Origin: Symsagittifera roscoffensis
Taxonomy: Eukaryota > Xenacoelomorpha > Acoela > Convolutidae
NCBI RefSeq assembly: GCF_963678635.1
Contig: NC_087065.1
Location: 76,483,786-76,547,785, forward strand
Length of the DNA stretch: 64,000 nt
Reading direction: 5' to 3'
Positions 1-10,065 of the stretch are shown one piece after another (position 1 is the first letter of the stretch; each line of letters opens with the position of its first letter). Below the pieces are notes generated by a model, which worked only from the letters and a program-made list of their open reading frames with translations, was not told where the DNA came from and did not search any database. The position numbers were made by a program, and so were the translations under genes.

Positions 1-2012
1 GACAGATACACCACCTCTCCTTTATCGTCCTGCGGTGTCATCTTGATGGGAGAATTCGCTTCAATTTCATCAGTGGACGAGTCGATCAACAACTCACTCA
101 GTCTCCCTTCACACTCATCAAGCTTGTTAAGGACTTCCCTCATCAAAGGTTGGTTGAGACCCGTTTTCAGAATGGACTGGGTCCCATAGCTCTGAACCAC
201 TGTCCAGACTTCTTCCATGAACGCCACTCTGTCCAATTTGCATCCCGTCCTACTCTCGTGGTCTCGATGATGTACTTCCCATTCTTCTTCGGGCAGCGTT
301 CCCAAGAAAGGTACTCTGGCTGAGGCCTCTACCCTTCTCCTTCTAGGTGATTCCATGAGGATTCTTTGGTCGTTATTCCTTGAATTGCCAGGAGAGCTGC
401 TCTCCGGCAAATTCCGTTTCATTTCCAAGAAGGCTGACGGAGGCTCCAGTGTCGAGATGCCTTCATCCGCTGGCTCAGTCGTCTCCAACGTATCTGCGTT
501 GTTCTCAAGATCACTGAAGATATTGAAATCCAGGCTGGATGCTCCTCCTGTCGATGCCCTGTCGTCTTCCCCACCAGCTTGACTTGCATCTTGTTGCATG
601 GGTTCTTCAGTTTGACGGCTTCCTCCCTGTCCGTCATCTCCTTCTGACTTATCCTTCTTTGAGCTCGAGGGTCCTTGCTTATCATTGTCGGTTCCTTCCG
701 GAAACTTCGGTATTATCAATATACCGGCCGATCCATCTTCCTCTTCTCCATGGACCACTTTGATTTCCTCGCAGCCGAAGGGTGCTAGGAAGGTTCTCGC
801 CTGCAGCGTTCCTCCCACTTTCAACTCCGGTTTCACACTGGTCAGGATCAAGGAGGCTTCAGGCAGTTCGGTCCTGCCTCTCATCTTCATCGGAGCTAAG
901 CCTAACCCCGTCCATTCCTCGTCAAATCTTCCAGGCTTGGGAGTCGCGGCGTTGCTTATTCGCCTTCTCGTCGCTTGATCCGTATATGTAAATCATGTGT
1001 ATTGTAACACGACGGCATTTCTCCCTACAAAGTATGGATCCATCGTTCCCACGAATTTCCCTACTCTCCTTTCATTGGTTTCGAATGCTCCCAATCTAGG
1101 AGACTGCACCACGGAGACTGCTCCGAGCAACATCCTTCTTATCAGAGGGAATTCAGGGATTGCCTCCGGCAGCTTCTCGTAATCACCTCAGTCCTTCGTC
1201 TCTTCTCTCACTTTATGATATGCTGCAGTGAGACGAGGCACTCTGGTTATTTCACCATTCGTTTTATCATAGGGTCTCAGATTCCAAAGCTTCGGAAACA
1301 CTTCGATGTGTCCTCTTTCTACTTCTCCCATGCGATCACGGAAGTGATCGTCAAAACTGATGACTGTCATCTCTGGCTCCGATATTTTCGTAAATAACAG
1401 ATCTTCACTCATGAGCTCCCGCAATGTGTGCTGTTCACACTAGTTCAGTGTACCACCGTCCACTGCTGATATGAGGTTCAGGTGCAGCACCGACCTCCTA
1501 TATGCCTCCACCTTAACGTCAGGGAACGCAAACGTGACTGCTGGTCCATAGATCACTGTCACAAACTCCGTGACTCCTCTGATCAGCGCTAAGGGATCGG
1601 TTCTCATAGCCAAGCTCAGATCGGTTAACAGGGGCATGCCTCCAACATGTCGCCTAACATCTTCCTCTCTATCAATAGTCTCGTCTTCTCCCGTTCCAAA
1701 GCGATTTTGTTGTAAGAGATATTGGATAAGAGTGTGTCTCAGGTCTCTTATCTTATTCCACGAGTCCGTGGATTTCTTCATGTCTAAGTTCCTCACTCTC
1801 TCTCTCATCTGCTCTGGACAACGTGTCAATTTCATCAGTCCTCCCAAGTTTCCGTGGGTAATCGCAATCAATGTCAGAAGTCCATCTAACCGCAGATTCT
1901 GGGTTCCTTCGGTGAGCAGCATCGCCGGTCCTTTCACGAAACTCTTTGCTCCAAATGTCACGAACAAGGCTATTAGTTCCACTATTGACACTTCGACTAC
2001 TGCTTGGAAGAA
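1..2012 (-). pseudogene. Downstream part of the giant env-position ORF, frame-shifted and with three in-frame stops
   Basis: After an 8-A run (plus-strand T run at 2013-2020) the 1325-residue ORF upstream goes out of frame, and coding-like sequence continues in the +1 frame. It runs through 1991-1440, ends at a TAG (1440-1442), continues in the same frame to a TGA (1188-1190), then to another TGA (993-995), and is then open for about 330 codons to position 1, leaving the window. No fresh ATG follows each stop closely, so these look like pieces of one long reading frame. Composition after 990 is polar and acidic, rich in E, D, S and G. I recognise no domain here. Nonsense mutation plus a homopolymer indel is the simplest reading. 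Suppression of the stops is possible but unproven. Confidence 0.65.
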
Positions 2013-5000
2013 TTTTTTTTATCAAGTAATGCGAGACTTTCGGGTAGACTTTTGCCAAGAAGGACGCGGTCCATCCGGCTCCCAACCCTTCCAGCATGCT
2101 GTCTGTCCGTTCAAAGCCCTCCTGTCCCTTCACTTCTTGGGTCCAGAAGGTTTCCAGAGTAATCAGACACATTCTGTTCACAAATTCAGCGGTCTTTTCT
2201 CCGGCATTTTCCGCCAGGTTCACCTCCTTCAACAAGTAGGCATGGACCTTTGTGATCATCACCGGGCCTTGCTCAAAAGCATCTGCACCCAATGCCGCTA
2301 CTCTAGGATTTAGGTGTAGCCACTGGTTGGCTTCCGGCTTGGTTTTCAAAACCATCGCCTCCAAATGAGCTCTCGTCTCTAGTGAATTTTTCCTCCTCGT
2401 GTTTTCACCTGTCACTTCCATTGCTCGGAACCATAAGTCGTTGGACATTGCCGCGATCACTCGATGGTCGTCGTCTATTCCCGGTTTCAGTTTGAGTTGT
2501 CGACTGAAATTGGACAGTTCCAACCCCAGCACCTCGTCCAACACTAACATGTGTAGCGCATGGTCCTTGAATCCTCTCATCGCGTTTGAGATATCTGACC
2601 ACACTGCAGGCAGTTCAGCCTTGAGTGGCCTCAGTTTCTCCATCTCTATCATGCGATTCGGGGCTGATATGATCACATCATATTTTCTTTCCGAAAGCAA
2701 GGTCACAATCGCATACACAAATTTCAGTCCATCCGGGAGATGTGCAAACCCCGGAGACAACGCGAATACTATTCTCGGTGTCACTTTGGTGAACGACCCC
2801 TCCTTCGTCGCATCCACCTTTTCACCCATCGACTCAAGGATATCTTTTATCGCTGGCCACACATCGTTCTTTGCCGTTGTAGGATCTCTGAGTCTGCTCA
2901 GAAAACCTCTACTGTGTAGATGGTCATTGATGCCAGCAAACACGATCGTAATCGGGTTCATGTCCATCTGCCTTTGTACCCCTATAGCCAGAGATATCGA
3001 TTGCAGTAGGTCCAGATCGACCGCTGCCAACATTATGACGTCCGGCCAAAACAGAGACTTGGAGGTGTACACGAACTCTGAATTCGCTACTATCATAATC
3101 TTGGCCTTCCTCATTTCTGCTTTGTCATAGGCGGCGAAGATGGTCTCATCTTTCTTTATCGCTTTCAATCCGCCATATCTTTGGACATCACCATCTTGAT
3201 TCACTAGTTTTGGGTATATTCTCTCCTTCACATGACCAGGGGGTGAGATTACTTGCCTGAACATCTTCACATGTTGTCCGATCGGCGCCATTGTCACTAG
3301 AAATCTTCCAGGTCTCTCTTCTCGATTCCCTTCATCATGATTCAACCTGACATCTTGCAATGGTCTCGCGTTCACTGGTCCCATTGTGTTGTTAGAGGGC
3401 AGTCCCTCTAGTTCAGCAAATCTCAAGGCCGTCGTGGAGCTGAAGTTTATGCGAGCGGCTATCAACCAGTCTACGCCGGTTATCGAGTACAATCTGCTGA
3501 CGGACAGCGTCGCTCCATTCAGCATCCTCCTTGCATCTTCGATGAAGCTTACCCTCTGGAGATCCAGCTTCATTAGCTCATCTTTGTGTACATGCCAGGG
3601 AGACGGTATGGGTCTTGACCACATCAACGAGCCTCTGCCCGGGCGTCTCTCCTCTCGACTGGTACTTGTCGTCTCCGATCTCGTGTCCGATCTAGACGTG
3701 CCGGATGCCTCTTCGATTGGGTTGACAGGTCCTATTCTTCTCCTAGGATGGATGGTCCTCCTCATCGGCGCTTCTCCCAATCGATCCTGTACGTCTGTCC
3801 TTTGACCTGGTTCGCTGGAGCTCTGTTGTCTGTAGTTCGTGACGGCCGGAACCGTCCCCAAGCGTGTTTCCAGGCTAGGAGGCACAAAGGTAGTAATCAC
3901 CGCGTCACTCGCTGTTCCTTCTTCCTTCAGCACTCCTGTGTCAAAGAGTTCCGCCTCTAGTTCGTCCAACCGCTCTTGGAAGACTCGATTCAACCAAGCT
4001 TGTCCTTCGATACTGTCGAAGTGGATGCCGTCCGTGGTCAGTCTGGCCTGATCCATAGCTCTCAACTCATGTTCGATGTCCATGAGGATCATTCTTCCGG
4101 CGTTCCGACTTGCGAGGTTCCTCAAGATGTTATTCCACCTGACGACTCCCTCGTTGTGCCTTCTTCCTGCTGCTGTCAAGCTTCTCGTGTTCATTGGCAC
4201 AGTGCAAACGGTCAGTACCGCGCAATTGAATTTCTGCCAGAGGGTAGTAATTAAACACACCATCATTGACTCCCATAGTGCTTCCTGCTCATCTGAACCT
4301 CTGGAGATTTCATTCGTCCCAACCAGGATCATCACATTGGGGATCCTCCCTGGATTCATCAGTTCCACCATCCGATATAACTGAGCTATCGTCGCGCCTC
4401 CAATAGCCATTACCGTGGTGACCCACGAGGTCCTCAAATTCGATAGTACCCTGACCAAGCTGTCTCCCAGTATCAGATGAGATGTCCCGAGTGGTGGTTG
4501 CTGCAGGTTTACTGCAGGGCTCCAAGTCGCTCGATTGAAGCAAGCTCTCGGATCTGTCTCCGGAACTCCCGTGAAATTATATTTCAATTGATTGTTCTTT
4601 TGTACGTCTATTATGCGAGACACTTTCTTCGCTGGCATCTTCTGTATTCTTCTCTCTGGGGCCTTCGAGCTCTCCATGAGTGGCGTCACGTCACTTATCC
4701 CCTGTCTGATCACGGTCTGGGAGAGTCGTACTCTGCCCGCGTCATCGATCGTTCCATAGGGTGCAGTCACCCCGGAACCTGGCGCATTCTTGTTGGCGAC
4801 CAGTCGTCCAGCTGTCTCTATCAGCTTCCTCACCGTTTGTTCCACGACGGGGTCACCCAAGGTGTCACTAGGGTCCGGGATCGTTACTCGATTTGTCTCT
4901 GTCGGGAGCCGTGTCTCCGTTGTTTGACTCATTTCTCGAGGCGTCAAGAGCTCCATCGGGGACTCCCCACGAGGAATATTCCTTGCAGGTATCACTTTCT

Positions 5001-5730
5001 CCACGGCCGTTGTCAACGCCATCTGTTCCGATCGCTCTTTGTAGTCCTGCCTCAAGCGCTCAATTTCTTGACCCTGCTTTTTGTTGCAGTCTTCGAACAA
5101 TCTTCTCCACGTGTCCCGATCGTCCTCCATCTTGAGCATGCTTTTGGTCATCTCGTCCAGCTCCTTCTTCGTACTTTCCAGTTCATCCTTCATCTCATCC
5201 AGATCTTGCATGGTTTGGTTCGTCTGAACCTTCTGTCCTACTTTCGCCCTCTTTGGTGGCACAGCTGCTCTCAGTGGTGAACCAGACGAGGCAGCCTCGC
5301 TGTTCATCTCCTGATGCATTCTCGTCAGCCCAGGCTTGGGTTTGGATGGCATAGGCATCTCACCTGGTTGGTAAGTCCTAGAACTTCCCATTCCAGGCTC
5401 ATTCGCCAAGTCACTCCCTGAGAGAGCCCCGTTTCTCCACCTCATCACTCTCATGTTCGGGCGGTCTAGTACTCCCCTCTCTCCATATGCTGCTATCAAC
5501 AGGACCTCCGTGGGGCGGTCCCCACGGTTGTCATGCCCCAAGATGTTGATCAGGGCGGTCAGCAACATGACTACCTCTTGGTCCTCCAGAGCGAAGTCTC
5601 GATCGATCAGCCGACGATAGATCGCATCTATCATCGGTCCTACATATGCCTCTGCCAGGTCCATCAATTCATCCAAGTTGAAATTGTCCATACTGTTCTT
5701 CAGATTTGATTTGATTCGATTCGATTCCAA
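1753..5730 (-). CDS. Large ORF in env position with an SGNH/GDSL hydrolase domain (1325 aa)
   Basis: The ORF starts at ATG 5728-5730 and runs 1325 residues before a frame change. Residues about 170-245 look like a coiled coil rich in E, K and D. Residues about 417-595 show the SGNH blocks in order: LGDSLVR with the nucleophile Ser424, GGAT with Gly444, VGTNE with Asn473, and DGIHF with Asp567 and His570. All four catalytic positions are therefore present. Residues about 640-710 are basic and low complexity. A second region (about 875-1060) contains FAGINDHL, which resembles a block-III GxND, but no convincing DGxH follows, so a second degenerate SGNH fold is only a guess. There is no signal peptide or membrane segment of the kind expected of an Env protein. 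SGNH proteins often hydrolyse esters; the substrate here is unknown. Confidence 0.8.
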   Translation of the reverse strand: MESNRIKSNLKNSMDNFNLDELMDLAEAYVGPMIDAIYRRLIDRDFALEDQEVVMLLTALINILGHDNRGDRPTEVLLIAAYGERGVLDRPNMRVMRWRNGALSGSDLANEPGMGSSRTYQPGEMPMPSKPKPGLTRMHQEMNSEAASSGSPLRAAVPPKRAKVGQKVQTNQTMQDLDEMKDELESTKKELDEMTKSMLKMEDDRDTWRRLFEDCNKKQGQEIERLRQDYKERSEQMALTTAVEKVIPARNIPRGESPMELLTPREMSQTTETRLPTETNRVTIPDPSDTLGDPVVEQTVRKLIETAGRLVANKNAPGSGVTAPYGTIDDAGRVRLSQTVIRQGISDVTPLMESSKAPERRIQKMPAKKVSRIIDVQKNNQLKYNFTGVPETDPRACFNRATWSPAVNLQQPPLGTSHLILGDSLVRVLSNLRTSWVTTVMAIGGATIAQLYRMVELMNPGRIPNVMILVGTNEISRGSDEQEALWESMMVCLITTLWQKFNCAVLTVCTVPMNTRSLTAAGRRHNEGVVRWNNILRNLASRNAGRMILMDIEHELRAMDQARLTTDGIHFDSIEGQAWLNRVFQERLDELEAELFDTGVLKEEGTASDAVITTFVPPSLETRLGTVPAVTNYRQQSSSEPGQRTDVQDRLGEAPMRRTIHPRRRIGPVNPIEEASGTSRSDTRSETTSTSREERRPGRGSLMWSRPIPSPWHVHKDELMKLDLQRVSFIEDARRMLNGATLSVSRLYSITGVDWLIAARINFSSTTALRFAELEGLPSNNTMGPVNARPLQDVRLNHDEGNREERPGRFLVTMAPIGQHVKMFRQVISPPGHVKERIYPKLVNQDGDVQRYGGLKAIKKDETIFAAYDKAEMRKAKIMIVANSEFVYTSKSLFWPDVIMLAAVDLDLLQSISLAIGVQRQMDMNPITIVFAGINDHLHSRGFLSRLRDPTTAKNDVWPAIKDILESMGEKVDATKEGSFTKVTPRIVFALSPGFAHLPDGLKFVYAIVTLLSERKYDVIISAPNRMIEMEKLRPLKAELPAVWSDISNAMRGFKDHALHMLVLDEVLGLELSNFSRQLKLKPGIDDDHRVIAAMSNDLWFRAMEVTGENTRRKNSLETRAHLEAMVLKTKPEANQWLHLNPRVAALGADAFEQGPVMITKVHAYLLKEVNLAENAGEKTAEFVNRMCLITLETFWTQEVKGQEGFERTDSMLEGLGAGWTASFLAKVYPKVSHYLIKKILPSSSRSVNSGTNSLVRDIWSKEFRERTGDAAHRRNPESAVRWTSDIDCDYPRKLGRTDEIDTLSRADERESEELRHEEIHGLVE

Positions 5731-6198
5731 GGTTTTGACTCAAGTGAGTAATTAAATGATCAATCAGGATCTAGAAAAGAAGTCACAAATATCACACTTG
5801 TCAGTCTCACTTTAACATATATCGTTAAAATTTTCTTAAAAACAGTTCAGATAAAAAGATATTTATCCTAAAATTTATTAAAATCAATCGGTCTCTAAAA
5901 TTTTGGAATTCGACCTAAGATTGGACAGTCCAAACTTTGGATCTATTCCTAAGATCGTCATTCAGTTGTTCATGGTCACTAACCCCTTCTTACCCACGAT
6001 TTTAATAACATAACACATAAAATAACATAGCACACATATCACACATTACATACAACTTAGTCTTTAGCCTAACCTGGTCTTTGCTTCCAAAGGAATTCCA
6101 CGTTTTTGTATTCTCTCTTAAAATCTGCCGCTAACGCTGTCCTAAAACTCATGTCCGCTGTGATTGCTATTGCACATGTTCTATTTGTGAGTATGAAA
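5731..6198. other. AT-rich gap between the pol-linked ORF and the SGNH ORF
   Basis: This stretch separates the acidic pol tail from the SGNH ORF. It is much more AT-rich than the ORFs on either side. A short minus-strand frame (6069-6257) overlaps the end of the acidic ORF and could be its frame-shifted continuation, but the support is weak. In the element this is where a subgenomic promoter or a splice acceptor for the 3' ORF would lie. I see no definite signal for either. Confidence 0.4.
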
Positions 6199-6798
6199 TC
6201 ACTGTCTGTTAGTTTTGTTACTTGAATATTCATTTGGTAAGTTAAAATATGACTCAACTACCCTACCTATGTCAGGTTTCTTAGGTTCTTCGCCTGTTTC
6301 TGCTTCTAAGTCTCCTGTTTCTCTTGCTACTCTTAATTTTTTTATTATCAAGTTTTCAGTGTGGGCAAGTCCTACCCCCACTCCCCGGACAAAAAAATCC
6401 ATCGACGTCCCCGTCGATCGCATACCGGGTATCAAGTCGAGGTTAGAAGCTGGAATGAGTAGTCGTCCTTCCTGGGCAGCCCAGGAAAGATCATCTCGTT
6501 CGGTCTTGATGTATTTCATGCTTTCACGATCTACGTCTTGAATTGTGACGCTGGTCCCCTCTGGGTCCGAGGTCATTTCGTTCAGCCACTCTAGGACACG
6601 CAGGTTCGTCAAGTCTTGTTCATATGACTGCTGTTGCTCGTCGTCGAATTCTACCTCGGATTTCGACTGGTCGTCGACCCACTCATCATCGTGATCATCG
6701 ACTATGTCAATGTCTTGTGACACAGTTATTTCTTCTAGACCCACTACTTCCTCCACTATCTTCTTCAGATCTATCCTATCCACTACAAAGTCGTCACC
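6199..6798 (-). CDS. Acidic pol-tail ORF without its own ATG (about 194 aa)
   Basis: This frame follows the integrase C-terminal domain directly and is in the same frame, separated only by a TAA at 6799-6801. The first in-frame possible start is a GTG; the first ATG is far inside. It is rich in E and D (IDIVDDHDDEWVDD) and has no recognised domain. A shorter twin lies at 7925-8113 because of the tandem duplication. Either the TAA is a nonsense mutation in a longer Pol polyprotein or it is read through. The sequence alone does not decide. Confidence 0.5.
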   Translation of the reverse strand, partial: GDDFVVDRIDLKKIVEEVVGLEEITVSQDIDIVDDHDDEWVDDQSKSEVEFDDEQQQSYEQDLTNLRVLEWLNEMTSDPEGTSVTIQDVDRESMKYIKTERDDLSWAAQEGRLLIPASNLDLIPGMRSTGTSMDFFVRGVGVGLAHTENLIIKKLRVARETGDLEAETGEEPKKPDIGRVVESYFNLPNEYSSNKTNRQ

Positions 6799-8012
6799 TT
6801 AAGGATTGTGTTTCTTTCTGGGTCTTGTCCCGTCCTTCTGACGAGTCTGTATCGTGAACGGAAGATCCGGTTCCAAGTTCTTGGGCACATCTATCTGTTC
6901 GGGATCCTGCCAATCCTCCTCTGCGTAGGGTAAGGTTTCATCGTCCGCTTCGATCACCTCGTTTGGATCCAGGTCCAGCGGTGTGTCCGTTCCTTCCTCT
7001 ACGACTTCGTTTCCATCGTTCTTCTCCCTGGTGCCCTTCTCGTTGACCTCACAAGCAGGATCCATCATTAGATAATCCCTTTCTTCCATATCTGTAGGTA
7101 TACACCAGTCTTCTGTCGATGGATTGTGTGGCTTGATGTTCTCGTAGTGGGCGGCTCGGCCAGTACTCAGTCTATAAAAGCGTCCCTCCTGGTGCACCTT
7201 TGTAATCATGAAGGGTCCCCTCCATTTTTTAGGAGCTTTTTCGTCCCTTTCGGTGGTATAACGTTCTGAAATACCCATATGTAGTCTCCCACCGAGTAAG
7301 TTTTTGCACCAGCTGCTTTCTTGTCAAATCTTTTCCTCTGCCTTGCCTGTGATTGCTGAGCATTTCGTCTACACAAGTCTTTCAACTCTTGCGGACGTCT
7401 AATTACATCCCTTACATAGACCTGTGGTGACGTCTTCTTACCCTCATACTCAGGGTAGAAGAAAGTCAACGGCAAAGACTTCTCGTGCCCAGTCAGCATC
7501 ATATGTGGACTAACTCCGGTGGTGGAATGTTGTGTGCTATTGTAAGCTCCCTTCACCTGTGGAAGATATCTGTCCCAATTGGTCATGTACCTGGAACAAT
7601 ATACCCTCAGCATAGACACTAACGTTCGATTCTGCCTTTCCACTAAGCCATTTGTCTGCGGATGGTGTGTCGTGGAGTGAGCTTGAGCAACCTGTGAGCG
7701 TCTCATTAGCTCTTTCGTGAGTTCTCCTACGAAAACTGTTCAGTTATCCGGTTGAAACGTCATCGGACAGCCATGTCTCGCTATCCACGTATTCATCAGG
7801 TGGTCGCATGTCTCTTCCGCCGAGGCAGTTATGCAGGGCACGGCCTCTGCATACTTCGTAAAATGATCTATCATGACCAGCACCTGATTATAACCACTGT
7901 CTGTCATGCATATTTTCTGGTGATCTATCTGCACCACCTCATTGAATTCAGACGACTCGATCGATTGTAATGGAATATGTGGACCTCGGATTTCGACCGG
8001 TCGTCGACCCAC
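6799..8012 (-). pseudogene. Duplicated, broken integrase fragment (copy A)
   Basis: Three minus-strand frames, 7740-8012, 7206-7706 and 6799-7278, repeat the integrase sequence seen intact in copy B. The first has the core region up to the second catalytic Asp (QPDN) and then a TGA. The second carries the catalytic-Glu motif TNGLVERQN and the rest of the core. The third is the C-terminal domain. Because copy A lacks the HHCC zinc-binding domain and has a stop in the core, it cannot make an active integrase. It retains the same slippery heptamer as copy B, at 7224-7230. Confidence 0.8.
7224..7230 (-). promoter_or_regulatory. Duplicate of the -1 slippery heptamer (copy A)
   Basis: The plus strand reads ATTTTTT, so the element strand reads A AAA AAT with the first A in the third codon position of the upstream integrase frame. 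It is the tandem-duplicated copy of the site at 8554-8560. Confidence 0.4.
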
Positions 8013-8128
8013 TCATCATCGTGATCATCGACTATGTCAATGTCTTGTGACACAGTTATTTCTTCTAGACCCACTACTTCCTCCACTATCTTCTTCAGAT
8101 CTATCCTATCCACTACAAAGTCGTCACC

Positions 8129-8608
8129 TTAAGGATTGTGTTTCTTTCTGGGTCTTGTCCCGTCCTTCTGACGAGTCTGTATCGTGAACGGAAGATCCGG
8201 TTCCAAGTTCTTGGGCACCTCTATCTGTTCGGGATCCTGCCAATCCTCCTCTGCGTAGGGTAAGGTTTCATCGTCCGCTTCGATCACCTCGTTTGGATCC
8301 AGGTCCAGCGGTGTGTCCGTTCCTTCCTCTACGACTTCGTTTCCATCGTTCTTCTCCCTGGTGCCCTTCTCGTTGACCTCACAAGCAGGATCCATCATTA
8401 GATAATCCCTTTCTTCCATATCTGTAGGTATACACCAGTCTTCTGTCGATGGATTGTGTGGCTTGATGTTCTCGTAGTGGGCGGCTCGGCCAGTACTCAG
8501 TCTATAAAAGCGTCCCTCCTGGTGCACCTTTGTAATCATGAAGGGTCCCCTCCATTTTTTAGGAGCTTTTTCGTCCCTTTCGGTGGTATAACGTTCTGAA
8601 ATACCCAT
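8129..8608 (-). CDS. Integrase C-terminal domain plus acidic tail (-1 frame of integrase)
   Basis: This frame overlaps the 3' end of the integrase core ORF and carries the usual next part of a Ty3/gypsy integrase, KKWRGPFMITKVHQEGRFYR followed by HYENIKPHN, the beta-rich C-terminal DNA-binding domain. After that comes a strongly acidic tail (EVVEEGTDTPLDLDPNEVIE) ending at TAA 8129-8131. It is in the -1 frame relative to the core ORF, and the two join correctly if ribosomes slip at 8554-8560. The ATG at 8606-8608 precedes a stretch that is not integrase-like, so independent initiation is less likely. Confidence 0.7.
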   Translation of the reverse strand: MGISERYTTERDEKAPKKWRGPFMITKVHQEGRFYRLSTGRAAHYENIKPHNPSTEDWCIPTDMEERDYLMMDPACEVNEKGTREKNDGNEVVEEGTDTPLDLDPNEVIEADDETLPYAEEDWQDPEQIEVPKNLEPDLPFTIQTRQKDGTRPRKKHNP

Positions 8609-9978
8609 ATGTAGTCTCCCACCGAGTAAGTTTTTGCACCAGCTGCTTTCTTGTCGAATCTTTTCCTCTGCCTTGCCTGTGCTTGCTGAGTATTTCGTCT
8701 ACACAAATCGTTCAACTCCTGTTGGCGTCTGATCACATCCCTCACGTAGACCTGTGGAGACGTTTTCTTTCCCTCATACTCTGGGTAGAAGAAGGTTAAG
8801 GGTAAAGACTTCTCGTGTCCAGTTAGCATCATGTGTGGACTGACTCCAGTGGTGGAGTGTTGCGTGCTGTTATATGCTCCCATCACCTGTGGAAGGTATC
8901 TGTCCCAATCGGTCATGTACCTGGAACAATATACTCTCAGCATCGACACTAACGTCCTATTCTGTCTTTCCACTAAGCCATTCGTCTGAGGGTGGTATGT
9001 CGTGGAGTGAGCCTGAGCGACCTGTGAGCGTCTCATAAGCTCTTTCGTAAGCTCTCCAACAAAAGCTGTTCCATTATCCGATTGAAACGTCATCGGACAG
9101 CCATGTCTCGCTATCCACGTATTCATCAGGTGGTCGCATGTCTCTTCCGCCGAGGCAGTTATGCAGGGCACGGCCTCTGCATACTTCCTAAAATGATCTA
9201 TCATGACCAGCACCTGATTATAACCACTGTCTGTCATGCATATCTTCTGGTGATCTATCTGCACCACCTCACTGAATTCAGACGACTCGATCGATTGTAA
9301 TGGAAATCGCAGCTTCCTTGGATCCTTGACCTGTTGGCATGACAGACATGCTGTTACCCACTTCTCACATGCCTTTTTCATTCCAGGCCACTCAAAGTGC
9401 TTCAGGATCCTCTGATATACTTTATCGATCCCCTGATGGCCCATCTGATCATGCGACCTGAATAATAGTTCTGTCTGATAGAGTTGCGGTAACACTATCG
9501 CGTTATACTTGTATAGGACTTTGTCTTCTTCTCTTCTTTTACAAGCCACAATCCCGTCCTTGTTCAAATATAACCTCCCTTCCTTCTGCATGAAGTACTG
9601 TCTCAGGATGCGATAACTATCTTCCTCGAGGTCCCCTTTATCCGGAGAACCATTCTCGATCCACCTTTTCAGGTTGCTTGTCATGCGATCATTTCTCTGC
9701 GCCCTGAGAAGATCCGAGAGTCTGTATCTCGCCTTTAAGTACGTCTTCATGACCCTCATCTGACTATTCAGCTCGTTGGGCTGGTGTGTGTCTTCTTCCA
9801 TCTTAACGCGCCAAATCTTCGCCAACGGCTGTGTTTCTTGTTTAAACGGCTGTATAAACGCTATTGTCTCCAAATCATCCGCTGCGTTGTCAAAGACTCT
9901 TTCGCTTGGTATAAGGTAGCGATCGCTGTCAGGATCCTGGTACACCTCTCTGTCCCGATCCCTTGCCCGAGTTTCCAC
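8536..9978 (-). CDS. Integrase: HHCC zinc finger and DDE core
   Basis: The open frame of 480 codons contains the integrase N-terminal zinc-binding domain with His176, His181, Cys211 and Cys214, and the RNase H-fold core with Asp242 (VVQIDHQK), Asp301 (FQSDNGTAF) and Glu337 (TNGLVERQN). All DDE catalytic residues are present. Integrase inserts the linear cDNA into the host genome. The listed start is a GTG, and the frame is open further upstream, so the true protein is part of the Pol polyprotein. The core frame stops soon after GTKKLLKNGG, and the C-terminal domain lies in the -1 frame. Confidence 0.92.
   Translation of the reverse strand: METRARDRDREVYQDPDSDRYLIPSERVFDNAADDLETIAFIQPFKQETQPLAKIWRVKMEEDTHQPNELNSQMRVMKTYLKARYRLSDLLRAQRNDRMTSNLKRWIENGSPDKGDLEEDSYRILRQYFMQKEGRLYLNKDGIVACKRREEDKVLYKYNAIVLPQLYQTELLFRSHDQMGHQGIDKVYQRILKHFEWPGMKKACEKWVTACLSCQQVKDPRKLRFPLQSIESSEFSEVVQIDHQKICMTDSGYNQVLVMIDHFRKYAEAVPCITASAEETCDHLMNTWIARHGCPMTFQSDNGTAFVGELTKELMRRSQVAQAHSTTYHPQTNGLVERQNRTLVSMLRVYCSRYMTDWDRYLPQVMGAYNSTQHSTTGVSPHMMLTGHEKSLPLTFFYPEYEGKKTSPQVYVRDVIRRQQELNDLCRRNTQQAQARQRKRFDKKAAGAKTYSVGDYIWVFQNVIPPKGTKKLLKNGGDPS
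8554..8560 (-). promoter_or_regulatory. Candidate -1 ribosomal frameshift site A AAA AAT
   Basis: On the element strand the sequence is CTA AAA AAT in the zero frame, which is an exact X XXY YYZ heptamer. Slipping back by one base gives two Lys codons followed by TGG AGG GGA CCC, which is exactly the expected entry into the integrase C-terminal domain (KKWRGPF). The first A at 8560 is the third base of a codon of the integrase frame. No downstream pseudoknot was established by eye. A simple one-base indel in the A run is the alternative. Confidence 0.5.
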
Positions 9979-10065
9979 TAGTAGTGTGTGGATCGCTAGC
10001 TCGGACAGTTCTGATCCCGAGCTCGAGTTCTTGTCTGAATAGGTGAATTTCTATTTCGGGAATTG
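9979..10065 (-). other. RNase H to integrase linker with frame changes
   Basis: Between the RNase H ORF stop (10066) and the listed integrase start, coding sequence changes frame. The minus-strand frame 9929-10120 covers the gap, and the integrase frame itself is open leftward of its GTG. This is best read as a decayed part of one Pol polyprotein, not as a true gap between genes. Confidence 0.45.

Larger units (their letters stand above)
6652..9305. repeat. Tandem duplication of about 1.33 kb within the integrase region
   Basis: Copy A (about 6652-7983) and copy B (about 7984-9305) are offset by 1330 bp. Each carries the 3' part of the integrase core, the integrase C-terminal domain and the start of the acidic ORF. 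The outer parts of the two copies are almost identical. The middle part (about 7310-7740 against 8640-9070) differs at roughly one base in seven. Copy A has an in-frame stop right after the second catalytic Asp (plus-strand position about 7740), so only copy B joins the full integrase. Confidence 0.88.

Noticed and set aside
1999-2030. A programmed -1 shift at the A run in the SGNH ORF
   Set aside because: The register contains A AAA AAA, but the -1 frame meets a stop after a few codons; the continuing frame is +1, so an indel in the run is more likely.
2399-3130. A 243-codon plus-strand ORF, and several others in 1-16 kb
   Set aside because: They are shadows of the minus-strand retroelement ORFs, which carry the recognisable motifs.
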